From positions 62,001-126,000 of the forward strand of contig NZ_JAPDOD010000026.1 in the NCBI RefSeq assembly GCF_027587205.1: a DNA stretch of 64,000 nucleotides, given 5' to 3'. This document shows, in pieces, positions 33,846 to 43,442 of the stretch (position 1 is its first letter; each line of letters opens with the position of its first letter). A program made the position numbers and the translations under genes. Origin of the DNA: Solirubrobacter ginsenosidimutans (GTDB lineage Bacteria; Actinomycetota; Thermoleophilia; Solirubrobacterales; Solirubrobacteraceae). The notes beneath the pieces are model-generated. The model worked only from the letters and a program-made list of their open reading frames with translations, was not told the origin of the DNA and did not search any database.

Positions 33846-35219
33846 ATGCCCGTGACCGACCTCGCGAAGATCTTCAAGGCCTACGACGTCCGCGGCATCT
33901 ATGGGGACGACATCGACGGCGACACCGCGGAGGCGATCGGGCGCGGCCTCACGCGAGCGCTCTCCGACCTGTCCGGCAAGCCCACCGGCGAGCTCCGGAT
34001 CGGCCTGGGGCGCGACATGCGCCTGTCGGCGCCGGAGCTGTCGGAGCGCTACCGCGACGGCATGGTCGCCGAGGGCGCCCACGTCGTCGACGCCGGCCAG
34101 GTCGGCACCGAGATGGTCTACTGGCTCGTCGGCTCGCGTGACCTCGACGGCGGCCTGATGTGCACCGCCAGCCACAACCCGAAGGCCTACACGGGCGCCA
34201 AGATGGTCGAGCGCGGAAGCGTGGCGCTGTCCGGCGATCGCGGACTGCAGGAGATCCGCGCCCACATCGAGAACGGCCTCGGCGAAGCCCCCGGCGGCGG
34301 CTCCTACGAGGAGGTCGACATCTATGAGGCGTTCCAGCGCGAGGCGCTGAAGGTCATCGACACGAGCGCCGTCCGGCCGCTGAAGGTCGTCCTCGACGGC
34401 GGCAACGGCATGGCCGGGCCGATGATCGGGCCGATCCTGAAGACGCTCCCGCTCGAGCTGGTCGAGACCTACTGGGTCCCGGACGGCGAGTTCCCCGGCC
34501 ACGAGCCGAACCCGCTGCTGCCCGAGAACCGCGAGTTCATCGTCCGCAAGGTGATCGAGGAGGGAGCCGACCTCGGCATCGCCTGGGACGGCGACGCCGA
34601 CCGCTGCTTCTTCTTCGACGGCGAGGGCGAGTTCGTCCCCGGCGACTTCCTGACCGCGCTGCTCGCGTCCTCGGTGCTGGAGAAGACCCCCGGCGCCGAC
34701 ATCCTCTACGACGTCCGCGCCTCGCGGGCGGTGCCGGACACGATCACCCGCCTCGGCGGCCGCGCGCTGGTCAACCGCGTCGGCCACGCGTTCTTCAAGA
34801 CCCGCATGCGCGACGAGGGCGGCGAGTTCGGCGGCGAGGTCTCCGGCCACTACTACTTCAAGGCGTTCTACAACGCGGATTCGGGCACGATCCCGGCGTT
34901 GCTGATCCTCGAACTGCTCTCCAAGCGCGAGACGACGCTCGCCGCGCTGCTATCGGACCTGCGCTCGACCTACTTCATCTCCGGCGAGATCAACTCCACC
35001 GTCTCCGACCAGCAGGGGAAGATCGAGGAGATCAAGGCGACGTTCGCCGACGCCGAGATCACCGAGCTCGACGGCGTCTCGGTCGACTACGCGGACTGGC
35101 ACTTCAACGTGCGCCCGTCCAACACCGAGCCGTTGCTGCGCCTGAACCTCGAGAGCCTGATCTCCCAAGCGGACATGGAACGGCGGCGCGATGAGCTGCT
35201 GGCGCTGATCCGGTCGTGA
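33846..35219 (+). CDS. manB: Phosphomannomutase/phosphoglucomutase
   Basis: A 457-residue alpha-D-phosphohexomutase interconverting hexose 6-phosphate and 1-phosphate for GDP-mannose or other sugar nucleotides. Motifs are KIFKAYDVRGIYG at the start, the phosphoserine loop TASHNPKAY (about 104), the metal site WDGDADRCFF (about 248), the sugar loop GGEVSGHYYF, and the phosphate loop VRPSNTEPLLR near the end. TATCCT ends eight bases before ATG, suggesting a leaderless message. The next gene overlaps its stop. Dedicated preference for mannose or glucose is not resolvable. Confidence 0.95.
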   Translation: MPVTDLAKIFKAYDVRGIYGDDIDGDTAEAIGRGLTRALSDLSGKPTGELRIGLGRDMRLSAPELSERYRDGMVAEGAHVVDAGQVGTEMVYWLVGSRDLDGGLMCTASHNPKAYTGAKMVERGSVALSGDRGLQEIRAHIENGLGEAPGGGSYEEVDIYEAFQREALKVIDTSAVRPLKVVLDGGNGMAGPMIGPILKTLPLELVETYWVPDGEFPGHEPNPLLPENREFIVRKVIEEGADLGIAWDGDADRCFFFDGEGEFVPGDFLTALLASSVLEKTPGADILYDVRASRAVPDTITRLGGRALVNRVGHAFFKTRMRDEGGEFGGEVSGHYYFKAFYNADSGTIPALLILELLSKRETTLAALLSDLRSTYFISGEINSTVSDQQGKIEEIKATFADAEITELDGVSVDYADWHFNVRPSNTEPLLRLNLESLISQADMERRRDELLALIRS

Positions 35220-36190
35220 TCCACCGGCTGCCGATCCCGACGCCGTTCCGGGTCGGCCCGGTCAACGCCTACCTGGTCGACGACGACCCGCTGACGCTGG
35301 TCGACGTCGGCCCGAACTCCGGCGACTCGCTGGTCGCGCTGGAAAGCGCGCTGGCCGAGCACGGCCGCAAGGTCGAGGACCTCGAGCGGATCGTGATCAC
35401 CCACCAGCACACCGACCACGTCGGCCTTGTCGGCGTGCTGGCCGAGCGCTCAGGCGCCGACGTGTGCGCACTCGACCTCTTCGCGCCGGTCGTCGAGGAC
35501 TTCGCGGGCTATGCGGACCGCAACGACGAGCTCGCGCAGGCGCTGATGCTGCGGCATGGGATCGCGCCGGAGATGGTCACCGCGCTCGCCGCGATGTCGC
35601 GCGCCTACCGCGGGTGGGGCGGGAGCGCGCCGGTCACGCGGCGCCTGCACGACGGCGGCGAGCTGGAGTTCGCCACGCGCAGCTTCCAGGTGCTCCACCG
35701 GCCGGGCCACTCGCCCTCGGACACGATCTTCTTCGACGCGGCCAGCGGCGACCTGCTCGCCGGCGACCACCTGATCAAGGCGATCTCGTCGAACCCGCTG
35801 ATCGCGCTCGCACTGGGCGGGCGGTCGGGAGAGCCGGGCGGCGAGCGCCCGCGGGCGCTGCTGATGTACATGGAGTCGCTGCGCGCCACGGCGGCGATGG
35901 ACGTCGCGACCGTGCTGCCCGGCCACGGCGAGCCGTTCGGCGACCACGCGGCGCTGATCGCCGAGCGCTTCGAGATGCACGAGCGCCGCGCCCGCAAGAT
36001 CGCAGGCCTGATCGCCGAGCGGCCGCGCACGGCGCACGAGATCGCGCAGGCGATCTGGGGCAACGTCGCCGTCACGCAGGCCTACCTCACGCTCTGCGAG
36101 GTGCTCGGGCACGTCGACCTGCTCGCCGAGCGCGGCGAGGTGAGCGAGGTCGCCGACGAAGGCGTCGTGCGGTGGATGGCGTCGAAGTAG
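35216..36190 (+). CDS. MBL-fold metallo-hydrolase with C-terminal winged helix
   Basis: 324 residues from GTG 35216, which overlaps the phosphomutase stop (GTGA). The metal site THQHTDHVGLV (about 60-70) is the HxHxDH motif, followed by the downstream ligands HRPGHSPSD, AGDHLI and PGHGEPFGDHA. The C-terminal RKIAGLIAERPRTAHEIAQ resembles the winged helix of lactamase-B2/LACTB2-like hydrolases, whose substrates include glutathione thioesters and RNA. The substrate is unknown. It overlaps the antiporter start. Confidence 0.9.
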   Translation: MIHRLPIPTPFRVGPVNAYLVDDDPLTLVDVGPNSGDSLVALESALAEHGRKVEDLERIVITHQHTDHVGLVGVLAERSGADVCALDLFAPVVEDFAGYADRNDELAQALMLRHGIAPEMVTALAAMSRAYRGWGGSAPVTRRLHDGGELEFATRSFQVLHRPGHSPSDTIFFDAASGDLLAGDHLIKAISSNPLIALALGGRSGEPGGERPRALLMYMESLRATAAMDVATVLPGHGEPFGDHAALIAERFEMHERRARKIAGLIAERPRTAHEIAQAIWGNVAVTQAYLTLCEVLGHVDLLAERGEVSEVADEGVVRWMASK

Positions 36191-37740
36191 TCATCGTCGC
36201 GCTGTTCGTCTCGGTGGTGGTCCTGGCCGCCGCGGCCCGCGCGATCAACGTCCCGTACCCGATCGTGCTGGTGATCGGCGGGGCGATCCTCGGTTTCGTC
36301 CCCGGGCTGCCCGACGTGCAGCTCGATCCCGACCTCGTGCTCGTGCTCTTCCTGCCCCCGCTGCTGTACACGGGGGCGTTCTTCGCGAACCTGCGCGAGC
36401 TACGGACGAACCTGCGGCCGATCGCGCTGCTGTCGATCGGGTTGGTCATCGCCACGGTGCTGGTGGTCGCGTGGGTCGCGCACACGCTGATCGACGGGCT
36501 CTCGTGGCCCGCAGCGTTCGCGCTGGGCGCGATCGTCGGGCCGACGGACCCCGTGGCGGCCACGGCGATCCTGCGGCGCCTGGGCGTGCCGCGAACGCTG
36601 GTGACCGTGCTCGAGGGCGAGTCGCTGGTCAACGACGCGACGGCGCTCGTGGCCTACCGGATCGCGCTCGCGGCCGCGGCCGGTGCGGGGTTCTCGCTGC
36701 TCGACGCGACCTGGGACTTCGTCTGGAAGGCCGCCGGCGGGATCGCGATCGGCCTGATCGTCGGGTGGGTGATCGCGTGGGTGCGCTCCAAGCTCGACGA
36801 CCCGCTGGTGGAGAACACGATCGGCCTGCTGTCGGCCTATGCGGCGTACGTGCCCGCCGAGCACCTCGACGTCTCCGCCGTCCTGGCCGCGGTCACGGTC
36901 GGGTGCTACGTCGGCTGGCAGGCGCCGCGGATCGCGTCCCCCGCGACCCGCATCCAGGGCTTCGGCATGTGGGAGCTGTTGCAGTTCCTGCTCAACGCGA
37001 TCCTGTTCGTGCTGGTCGGATTGCAGCTGCCCGTGGTCCTCGACGGGCTCGACGGCACCCACTGGACGACGCTCCTCGGCTACGCGGCGGCGATCAGCGC
37101 CGCGGTCGTGATCACGCGGATGGTCTGGCAGCAGACCGTCGTGTTCCTCATCCGCGCGGTGGACCGGCGCGAGTCGGTGCGGGCGCGGCGGTCGACGTGG
37201 CAGCTGCGGGTGATCGGCGGCTGGGCGGGGATGCGCGGGGCGGTGTCGCTGGCGGTCGCGCTCGCGCTCCCGCTGGACTTCGAGCAGCGCGACCTGCTGA
37301 TCTTCCTCACCTTCGCGGTGATCTTCGTGACGCTCGTGCTGCAGGGCCTCACGCTGGCGCCGCTGATCCGCTGGCTCGGCGTGATCGACGACGGCACGCA
37401 GGAGTCACACGAGGAGCTCAAGGCGCGGCTGGTCGCGACCAAGGCCGCGCTGGCGCGGATCGAGGAGCTCAAGGCCGAGGAGTGGACCCGCGACGACACG
37501 CTCGACCGGATGCAGGCCCAGTACGAGTACCGCAAGCGCCGCCTCGCCGCGCGAGCGGGAAAGATCGAGGACGACGGCTATGAGGACCGATCGTTCAGCT
37601 ACCAGACGGTCCTGCGCGAGGTGTTGGAGGCGCAGCGCGTCGAGGTGGTGCGACTGCGCAATCAGGGCACGATCTCAAACGAGGTCATGCACCGGATCGA
37701 GCGCGAGCTCGACCTGGAGGATCAGCGCCTCGAGATCTAG
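36172..37740 (+). CDS. CPA1-family Na+/H+ antiporter
   Basis: 522 residues from GTG 36172, overlapping the MBL gene by 19 bases. About 12 helices fill residues 1-405. The CPA1 signatures VGPTDPVAATAILRRL and LEGESLVNDATALV (ND active site) are present, as is WAGMRGAVSLAVALALP. A cytoplasmic tail of about 115 residues with charged helices follows, including QESHEELKARLVATKAALARI. It exchanges Na+ or K+ for protons for pH and salt homeostasis. It is convergent with the zinc-ribbon gene, sharing stop-codon bases. Confidence 0.94.
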   Translation: MDGVEVVIVALFVSVVVLAAAARAINVPYPIVLVIGGAILGFVPGLPDVQLDPDLVLVLFLPPLLYTGAFFANLRELRTNLRPIALLSIGLVIATVLVVAWVAHTLIDGLSWPAAFALGAIVGPTDPVAATAILRRLGVPRTLVTVLEGESLVNDATALVAYRIALAAAAGAGFSLLDATWDFVWKAAGGIAIGLIVGWVIAWVRSKLDDPLVENTIGLLSAYAAYVPAEHLDVSAVLAAVTVGCYVGWQAPRIASPATRIQGFGMWELLQFLLNAILFVLVGLQLPVVLDGLDGTHWTTLLGYAAAISAAVVITRMVWQQTVVFLIRAVDRRESVRARRSTWQLRVIGGWAGMRGAVSLAVALALPLDFEQRDLLIFLTFAVIFVTLVLQGLTLAPLIRWLGVIDDGTQESHEELKARLVATKAALARIEELKAEEWTRDDTLDRMQAQYEYRKRRLAARAGKIEDDGYEDRSFSYQTVLREVLEAQRVEVVRLRNQGTISNEVMHRIERELDLEDQRLEI

Positions 37741-38102
37741 GCAGGCCGGGCGAAGTCGGCCGGCTCGATGAGCCCGTGCCGCAGCGCGCCGATCATCGTC
37801 TCCACCTGCTGCACCATGCGCTCGCGATCGAGCTTGTGCAGGGCGCGGTGGATCAGGTCGGCGCGACGGTCGAGCTCGACGTCGAAGCGCTCGGCGACCT
37901 TGTTCGTGACCGTGACCTCGCGATAGGTCTCGCATTCACCGCAACGCAGCTGCATCCACCAGGCCTCCGGCGTGACCGGCTCCCAGTTGACGGGGTTGAC
38001 GTAATCCTTGCCGCACGCTGCGCAGTGGTGGAGATCATCGTCAGCCGGACGCTTGTTCCGACCAAGAGCTCGGGAGAGCCAGTTGGAGTCCGGGGAGGTC
38101 AT
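37737..38102 (-). CDS. Zinc-ribbon protein of unknown function
   Basis: A 121-residue protein with a CAACGKDYV and RCGECETYRE pair (about 27-58), a four-Cys zinc ribbon. A helical C-terminus (RADLIHRALHKLDRERMVQQVETM) may dimerise. No enzyme motif is seen. It lies downstream of the FAD oxidoreductase on the same strand, separated by 58 bases with a GGCAG/CTGCC hairpin. Its family is not recognised with confidence; related small proteins are common in actinobacteria. Confidence 0.75.
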   Translation of the reverse strand: MTSPDSNWLSRALGRNKRPADDDLHHCAACGKDYVNPVNWEPVTPEAWWMQLRCGECETYREVTVTNKVAERFDVELDRRADLIHRALHKLDRERMVQQVETMIGALRHGLIEPADFARPA

Positions 38103-38160
38103 GTCCCCAAGTATCGGCAGGCGCTGCCCGCTTCTCCAGGGGGATAAACCGAACTTTTCG

Positions 38161-39504
38161 TTAGGGGAGCCACCCCAACATCGCCTCGGCTGCCTCGTTC
38201 CCTTCGCGGACCGCGTAGTTCGTCCCGCGGTCCTCCGGGAAGATCTGCGTGGTATTCGCCAGAACCAAGCCGCGCGTGGGCGTCTGCATCGCCGGGATCT
38301 TGTCGCGGTAGCCGACGGTGACGATCGGCTGAGCCGCCGGCTCGCGGTGCAGCCAAAGCTGTTTGATCCAGGCGCGTTCGAACTCGCCGTTCACTGCCCT
38401 GAGTCCCGGTGTGTAGCGCTCCAGCAGGGTTTCGGGGTCGAGGTCGAGCAGCTCATGGCCGCGCGGCAGGTAGTTGGCGACGTACAGGAAACGGCGGCCG
38501 CCGTAGCGCGCCGGCTCGATCAGGTTGGTGTGCTCGATCAGCCCGACGAAGGGCAGTGCGTCGTCGCCGATGTTGGTCCAGTAGTAGGGCGAGAACCGGC
38601 GGTCGAGCTCGATCAGCAGGCAGAGCGCGGTGAAGTACTCGATCCCGCGCAGCTTCGCGAGGTAGGCCTCGGGGACCAGCCCAGGCGCCGCGAGCTGCTC
38701 GAAGACGTCGCTGGGCACGGTGGCCAGGACGGCCTCATAGCGCTCCGGCTCGAGCGTCTCGAAGTCGCGCGGGTCATGGCCCTTGCGGAACGAGTGCGGC
38801 GCGCCCGGGGTGATCACGAAACCGGGCTCGACCTTGGCCGCGGGGCGGTCGATCAGCACCCGCCCGCCGCCGGCCTCGATCTTGTCCCGCAAGGCGTTGA
38901 AGAGCAGCTCCCACGAGTGCTTCGGGTAGCCGAGCTTCTCCTCGGCCGCGTCGTCGCCGCGGCGCAGCCGGAACTTGTTCTGCAGCCAGACCATCGCGAC
39001 GTCGTCGGCGCGCTCGCCGAACTTCCCGCGAAGCAGCGGGCCCCAGAGCGCGCGGTAGGCGTCGCGGCCCATGTAGCGCTCGATCCACTTGCGCGCCGTG
39101 ATCCGCTCGAACGGCGCGGGGTTGCCCGGGCCGCGCTGGATCGCCAGCACCGCGGCGCCGAGCCGGACGCGCGCCAACGGCGGCAGCGGCTTGAAGCGCA
39201 GCAGGTCCATCGGGGTCACGAACGGCCACTGGCGGCCTTGCGTGAAGTAGGCCACGCTCGAAGAGATCCACTCCAGCTCGTCCTGCATCCCGAGCTCGTC
39301 GTAGAGCGCGGCGATGTGGCGGTCGGTGGAGAAGAGGTGGTGGTAGTAGCGCTCGAGCAGGTGCCCCTGGCCGACGTCGAGCGTCGCCGCCTGGCCGCCC
39401 AGGCCAGGCCAGCGCTCGTAAACGTCGACCGTATGGCCGGCCTCGGTCAGGCGCATGGCAGCGACGAGGCCGGCGACCCCGGCCCCCAACACGGCGATCC
39501 TCAT
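38161..39504 (-). CDS. FAD-dependent oxidoreductase (amine-oxidase/UDP-galactopyranose mutase-like)
   Basis: 447 residues. The dinucleotide-binding GAGVAGLVAAMRLTEAGH (about 7-24) is followed by VDVYERWPGLGGQAAT, as in the NAD(P)/FAD-binding amine-oxidase family. The C-terminal ANTTQIFPEDRGTNYAVREG binds FAD. ATG 39504 overlaps the stop of the preceding glycosyltransferase, so the pair is coupled. The setting suggests a role in polysaccharide or glycolipid sugar modification. Protoporphyrinogen-oxidase-like chemistry is less likely given the neighbour. Confidence 0.86.
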   Translation of the reverse strand: MRIAVLGAGVAGLVAAMRLTEAGHTVDVYERWPGLGGQAATLDVGQGHLLERYYHHLFSTDRHIAALYDELGMQDELEWISSSVAYFTQGRQWPFVTPMDLLRFKPLPPLARVRLGAAVLAIQRGPGNPAPFERITARKWIERYMGRDAYRALWGPLLRGKFGERADDVAMVWLQNKFRLRRGDDAAEEKLGYPKHSWELLFNALRDKIEAGGGRVLIDRPAAKVEPGFVITPGAPHSFRKGHDPRDFETLEPERYEAVLATVPSDVFEQLAAPGLVPEAYLAKLRGIEYFTALCLLIELDRRFSPYYWTNIGDDALPFVGLIEHTNLIEPARYGGRRFLYVANYLPRGHELLDLDPETLLERYTPGLRAVNGEFERAWIKQLWLHREPAAQPIVTVGYRDKIPAMQTPTRGLVLANTTQIFPEDRGTNYAVREGNEAAEAMLGWLP

Positions 39505-40448
39505 CGGTCCGCGGGCTCCTTGAAGTTGATGCGCTCGCCGACGACGTACAGCGGGCGGTGCTTGACCTCGTCGTAGATGCGTCCGACGTACTCGCCGATG
39601 ATCCCGAGCGTGATCAGCTGGATGCCGCCGAGCAGCAGGACGACGATGATCGTGGTCGGCACGCCGCGCTCGAAGATGTTCGCGTAGCGGGCGATGACGG
39701 TCAGCGGGATCGCGAGGAACGCGACCAGGCTGAAGAAGAAGCCCAGGAACGTCGCCCACTGCAGCGGCCGGCTGCTGAAGGAGGTGATCGCGTCAAAGCT
39801 GAACCGCAGCATCTTGCGCAGCGGGTACTTGGTGACGCCCGCGTGGCGCTCCTGGCGCACGAACGGCACGGCCATCTGCGAGAACCCGATCCAGACGGTC
39901 ATCCCGCGCAGGAAGCGGTTGCGCTCGGGCATCGCCAGCAGTGCGTTGAGCGCCTTGCGGTCCATCAGCCGGAAGTCGCCGGACTCGACCGCGAGGTCGA
40001 GGCCGGTGAGGCGCCGGAAGGTCTTGTAGAACCCGCGGGCCGTGATGCGCTTGAACGCCGTCTCCCCCAGGCGCTGCTGCCGGACCGCGTAGACGACGTC
40101 GATCCCCTCGCGCCAGCGCGCGAGCATCTCTGGGATGACCTCGGGTGGGTCCTGAAGGTCGCCGTCGATCATCACGATCACGTCGCCGGTCGCGTGCTCC
40201 AGGCCCGCCGTGAGCGCCGGCTGGTGGCCGAAGTTACGGGCCAGCGAGACGATCTTGATCCGCGGGTCGCGGGCCGCGGCGGCCGCCATCGCGTCGCGCG
40301 TGCGGTCCTTGGAGCCGTCGTTGACCAGGATCAGCTCGTAGTCGAGGTCGCCCAGGGCGGCTTCGACCCGTTCGACGAACGGGTCGACCGTGTCCTCCTC
40401 CTCATACATCGGCGCCACGACGCTCAGCAGCCCCACCTCGCGGTTCAT
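39501..40448 (-). CDS. Polyprenyl-phosphate glycosyltransferase (GT2, DPM1/GtrB-like)
   Basis: 315 residues. The GT2 domain opens LLSVVAPMYEEEDTVDPFV, with VNDGSKDRT, the DXD-like IDGDLQDPPE and VYAVRQQRLGE. Two C-terminal helices (WATFLGFFFSLVAFLAIPL, TTIIVVLLLGGIQLITLG) are followed by GEYVGRIYDEVKHRPLYVV, the hallmark of GtrB-like enzymes loading a sugar onto polyprenyl phosphate at the inner membrane. TACCCT ends seven bases before ATG, so a leaderless transcript is likely. It is divergent from proline dehydrogenase. Confidence 0.94.
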   Translation of the reverse strand: MNREVGLLSVVAPMYEEEDTVDPFVERVEAALGDLDYELILVNDGSKDRTRDAMAAAAARDPRIKIVSLARNFGHQPALTAGLEHATGDVIVMIDGDLQDPPEVIPEMLARWREGIDVVYAVRQQRLGETAFKRITARGFYKTFRRLTGLDLAVESGDFRLMDRKALNALLAMPERNRFLRGMTVWIGFSQMAVPFVRQERHAGVTKYPLRKMLRFSFDAITSFSSRPLQWATFLGFFFSLVAFLAIPLTVIARYANIFERGVPTTIIVVLLLGGIQLITLGIIGEYVGRIYDEVKHRPLYVVGERINFKEPADR

Positions 40449-40485
40449 GGGCGCCAGGGTACCGGCGGAATACGCTGTGCAGCCT

Positions 40486-41862
40486 ATGGTCGACGACGCG
40501 GCGGTCGAACGCGAGCTGTTCGAGGTGGGCCGCCGGCTCGCGGCCGCCCTGCCGACCACGCGCAACCCGCTCAAGGCGCTCGACGACAAGGCGATGGACC
40601 TCGCCTCCTCGGACGCGGAGCTCAAGGCCGCGCTGTTCCGGTTCGTCGACGTCGTGCCCGCGTGTCGCAACCTCGACGACCTGGCGCGCCACCTGACGGC
40701 GTTCCTGGAGGACGTGGACGAGCCGCCGCCGCCCGTCGGGGTGGCGTTGAAGATGGGCAACTCCAAGGCGGGCCGGCGCGCACTGGGCATGGCGGCCGCG
40801 TCGGGCGTCAAGCACATGGCGCATCGCTTCATCGTGGGTGAGGACCCCAAGGCCGCACTGGGCGACCTGCGTGAGCTGTGGAAGGACGGCGTGGCGTCGT
40901 CCGTCGACCTGCTCGGCGAGGCGACGGTCACGCAGGGCGAGGCGCAGCGCTACGCGGACCGGTGCGCCGAAGCGCTGGACACGATCGCGAGCGCGGCATC
41001 GAAATGGCCGGCGCGCGAGCAGCTCGAACGCGACTCCGCGGGTCCGGTGCCGCGGGCCAACCTGTCGGTGAAGGTGAGCGCGCTGACACCGCTCCTGCGC
41101 CCGGACGCGCCGGAGCGCGGCAAGCGCGACGCGGCCGACCGGCTCCGGCCCCTGTTGCGGCGGGCGCACGAACGCGGCGCGCATCTGCACATCGACATGG
41201 AGTCGATGGACTCGCGCGACGCGGTCCTCGAGCTGATCCTCGAGCTGCTGGCCGAGCCGGAGTTCCAGGCGGGGCCGAGCGCCGGGCTGGTGCTCCAGGG
41301 CTACCTGCGCGACTCGCCGGACACCCTGGACACGATCCTCACCTGGCTCGACGGACCGGGCGCGGGGCGCGCGCAACCGCTGACGATCCGGCTGGTGAAG
41401 GGCGCCTACTGGGACCACGAGCTCGTCCAGGCCGCGCAGCACGGCTGGTCCACCCCGGTCTTCGAGGTCAAGGCGGACACCGACGCCAACTTCGAGCTGC
41501 TCACCCGCCGGCTGCTCGACGCGCGGCCGAAGGTCCGCGTGGCGATCGCCTCGCACAACCTGCGCAGCGTCGCTCATGCGATCGCCTACAACCGGCTTCA
41601 GGGCGGCGCCGATTCCGACCTCGAGCTGCAGGTGCTGCGCGGGTTGGGCGATCCGCTGCAGGCCGCGATCGCCGCGCAGGGCCTGCGCGTCCGCACGTAT
41701 TGCCCCGTGGGCGACCTCGTGGCGGGGATGGCGTACCTCGTCCGCCGCCTGCTGGAGAACACCTCCAACGAGTCCTTCCTGTACGAGCAGGCCCGCGGCG
41801 TTCCGCTCGAGGTGCTGCTGGCGCGCCCGGGCGGGACCGTGCCTCGCCGCGCCTCGGCATGA
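40486..41862 (+). CDS. putB: Proline dehydrogenase
   Basis: A 458-residue flavoenzyme oxidising proline to pyrroline-5-carboxylate. The TIM barrel runs from ANLSVKVSALTPLLRPDAPE (about 190) through HIDMESMDSRD, LVLQGYLRDSPDT, RLVKGAYWDHE and IASHNLRS to RTYCPVGDLVAGMAYLVRRLLENTSN, all conserved in the PutA/ProDH barrel. A helical N-terminal region of about 170 residues replaces the PutA DNA-binding arm. TACGCT ends nine bases before ATG. The stop overlaps the aldehyde dehydrogenase start. Confidence 0.95.
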   Translation: MVDDAAVERELFEVGRRLAAALPTTRNPLKALDDKAMDLASSDAELKAALFRFVDVVPACRNLDDLARHLTAFLEDVDEPPPPVGVALKMGNSKAGRRALGMAAASGVKHMAHRFIVGEDPKAALGDLRELWKDGVASSVDLLGEATVTQGEAQRYADRCAEALDTIASAASKWPAREQLERDSAGPVPRANLSVKVSALTPLLRPDAPERGKRDAADRLRPLLRRAHERGAHLHIDMESMDSRDAVLELILELLAEPEFQAGPSAGLVLQGYLRDSPDTLDTILTWLDGPGAGRAQPLTIRLVKGAYWDHELVQAAQHGWSTPVFEVKADTDANFELLTRRLLDARPKVRVAIASHNLRSVAHAIAYNRLQGGADSDLELQVLRGLGDPLQAAIAAQGLRVRTYCPVGDLVAGMAYLVRRLLENTSNESFLYEQARGVPLEVLLARPGGTVPRRASA

Positions 41863-43442
41863 TGTCGCGTGTGTCCCTGACGCCGTTCAAGAACGAGCCG
41901 ATCCTCGAGCTGCGGCGGGCGCCCATTCGCGCGCAGCTGAAGGGCGCCCTGGAGGCGTTCGACGACGAACCCGTCGTGCAGGTCCCGGTGTGGGTGGGCG
42001 AGGACACGCGCCAGGGCGGCGCGCTGCAGTCCCTCGACCCAGGCGACCCCGAGCGGCTCGTGGCGCAGTCCGCGGTCGCCACGCAGGCCGACGTCGACCA
42101 CGCGCTGGACCTCGCGGGCCGCAGCGAGTGGCGGCACGTGCCCGCTGCGCAGCGTGCCGAGGTGCTGATCCGCGCCGCCGCGTGGTTGCGCGCCCGACGG
42201 CTCGAGGTGGCCGCGCTGGAGGTCCGCGAGACCGCGAAGCCGTGGCGCGAGGCGGACGCCGACGTCTGCGAGGCGATCGACTTCCTCGAGTACTACGCGC
42301 GCGCCGCGATCGCCCTCGCCGAGCACCCCGCGTTCGACGCCGAGCTGCTCCAGCCGCCCGGCGAGCGCAACGAGCTGCGCTGGAACCCGCGCGGGGTCGT
42401 GGCCGTCATCTCGCCCTGGAACTTCCCGGTCGCGATCCCGCTCGGGATGGTGTCCGCCGGCCTGGCGACCGGCAACGCGGTCGTGCTCAAGCCCGCCGAG
42501 CAGGCGCCCGCGTGCGCCTTCATGCTCGTGCGCGCCCTGCGCGAGTCCGGCCTGCCCGCGTCGGCGCTCGCGTTGCTCCCGGGCGAGGGTCCGGTGGGCG
42601 CGGCGCTCGTCGGCGACCCGCGGGTGCACACGATCGCGTTCACCGGCTCCGGGCCGGTCGGGCTGGAGATCGTCCGCCGCGCCGTGGAGCAGGCGCCCGG
42701 CCAGAAGCACCTCAAGCGCGTCGTCGCGGAGATGGGCGGCAAGAACTGCGTGATCGTGGACTCCGACGCCGACCTCGACGACGTCGTGCCCGCGCTGGTG
42801 AAGTCCGCCTTCAACTACGCGGGCCAGAAGTGCTCCGCCGCCGCGCGGGTGCTCGCCCACGAGGCGATCCACGACGCGCTGGTCGAGCGGCTCGCGGGCG
42901 CGATCGAGGTGCTGCACGTCGGGCAGGCGTCAGACCCCGAGATCGACGTCCCGCCCGTGATCGAGCTCGAGGCGCAGGAGCGGGTCGCCCGCTACGCCGC
43001 GACGGCGGAGGCGTCCGGCCGGATCGCGGCGCGCGCGGCCGAGGTCCCGGACCGCGGCTACTTCGCGACCCCGACGCTGGCGACGGACCTGCCCGCGGAC
43101 TCGCCGGTCCTGCAGGAGGAGATCTTCGGGCCGCTGCTGGCCGTCGAGCGGGTGAAGACGATCGAGGAGGCCTGCGACCGCGTCGACGCGTCTCCGTACG
43201 GGCTCACGGGCGGGCTCTTCTCCCGCTCCCCGCGCACGGTCGACTACGTGGCCGACCGGACCCCGGTCGGCAACCTCTACGTCAATCGCGAGATCACGGG
43301 GGCGATGGTCGGGCGGCAGCCGTTCGGCGGCAACCGGCTCTCCGGCACCGGCACGAAGGCCGGCGGGCCCGCGTACCTGCTGCAGTTCGTCGAGCCGACG
43401 GTGATCACCGAGAACACCGTGCGGCACGGGCTCGTCGTATGA
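41859..43442 (+). CDS. L-glutamate gamma-semialdehyde (P5C) dehydrogenase
   Basis: A 527-residue NAD-dependent aldehyde dehydrogenase that completes proline conversion to glutamate. The nucleotide-binding SPWNFPVAIPLGM and FTGSGPVGLEI, the Glu in VVAEMGGKN, and the catalytic Cys in NYAGQKCSAAARV are all present. A C-terminal EITGAMVGRQPFGGNRLSGTG matches the PutA-type family. The start is ATG 41859 (a second ATG follows at 41862), overlapping the proline dehydrogenase stop. The first 100 residues are family-typical. Use of 4-hydroxyproline-derived semialdehyde is also possible. Confidence 0.93.
   Translation: MMSRVSLTPFKNEPILELRRAPIRAQLKGALEAFDDEPVVQVPVWVGEDTRQGGALQSLDPGDPERLVAQSAVATQADVDHALDLAGRSEWRHVPAAQRAEVLIRAAAWLRARRLEVAALEVRETAKPWREADADVCEAIDFLEYYARAAIALAEHPAFDAELLQPPGERNELRWNPRGVVAVISPWNFPVAIPLGMVSAGLATGNAVVLKPAEQAPACAFMLVRALRESGLPASALALLPGEGPVGAALVGDPRVHTIAFTGSGPVGLEIVRRAVEQAPGQKHLKRVVAEMGGKNCVIVDSDADLDDVVPALVKSAFNYAGQKCSAAARVLAHEAIHDALVERLAGAIEVLHVGQASDPEIDVPPVIELEAQERVARYAATAEASGRIAARAAEVPDRGYFATPTLATDLPADSPVLQEEIFGPLLAVERVKTIEEACDRVDASPYGLTGGLFSRSPRTVDYVADRTPVGNLYVNREITGAMVGRQPFGGNRLSGTGTKAGGPAYLLQFVEPTVITENTVRHGLVV

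Noticed and set aside
38103..38160. GGCAG/CTGCC hairpin after the FAD oxidoreductase as a terminator
   Set aside because: Five to six bp of GC stem without a T-run is expected by chance in such DNA.
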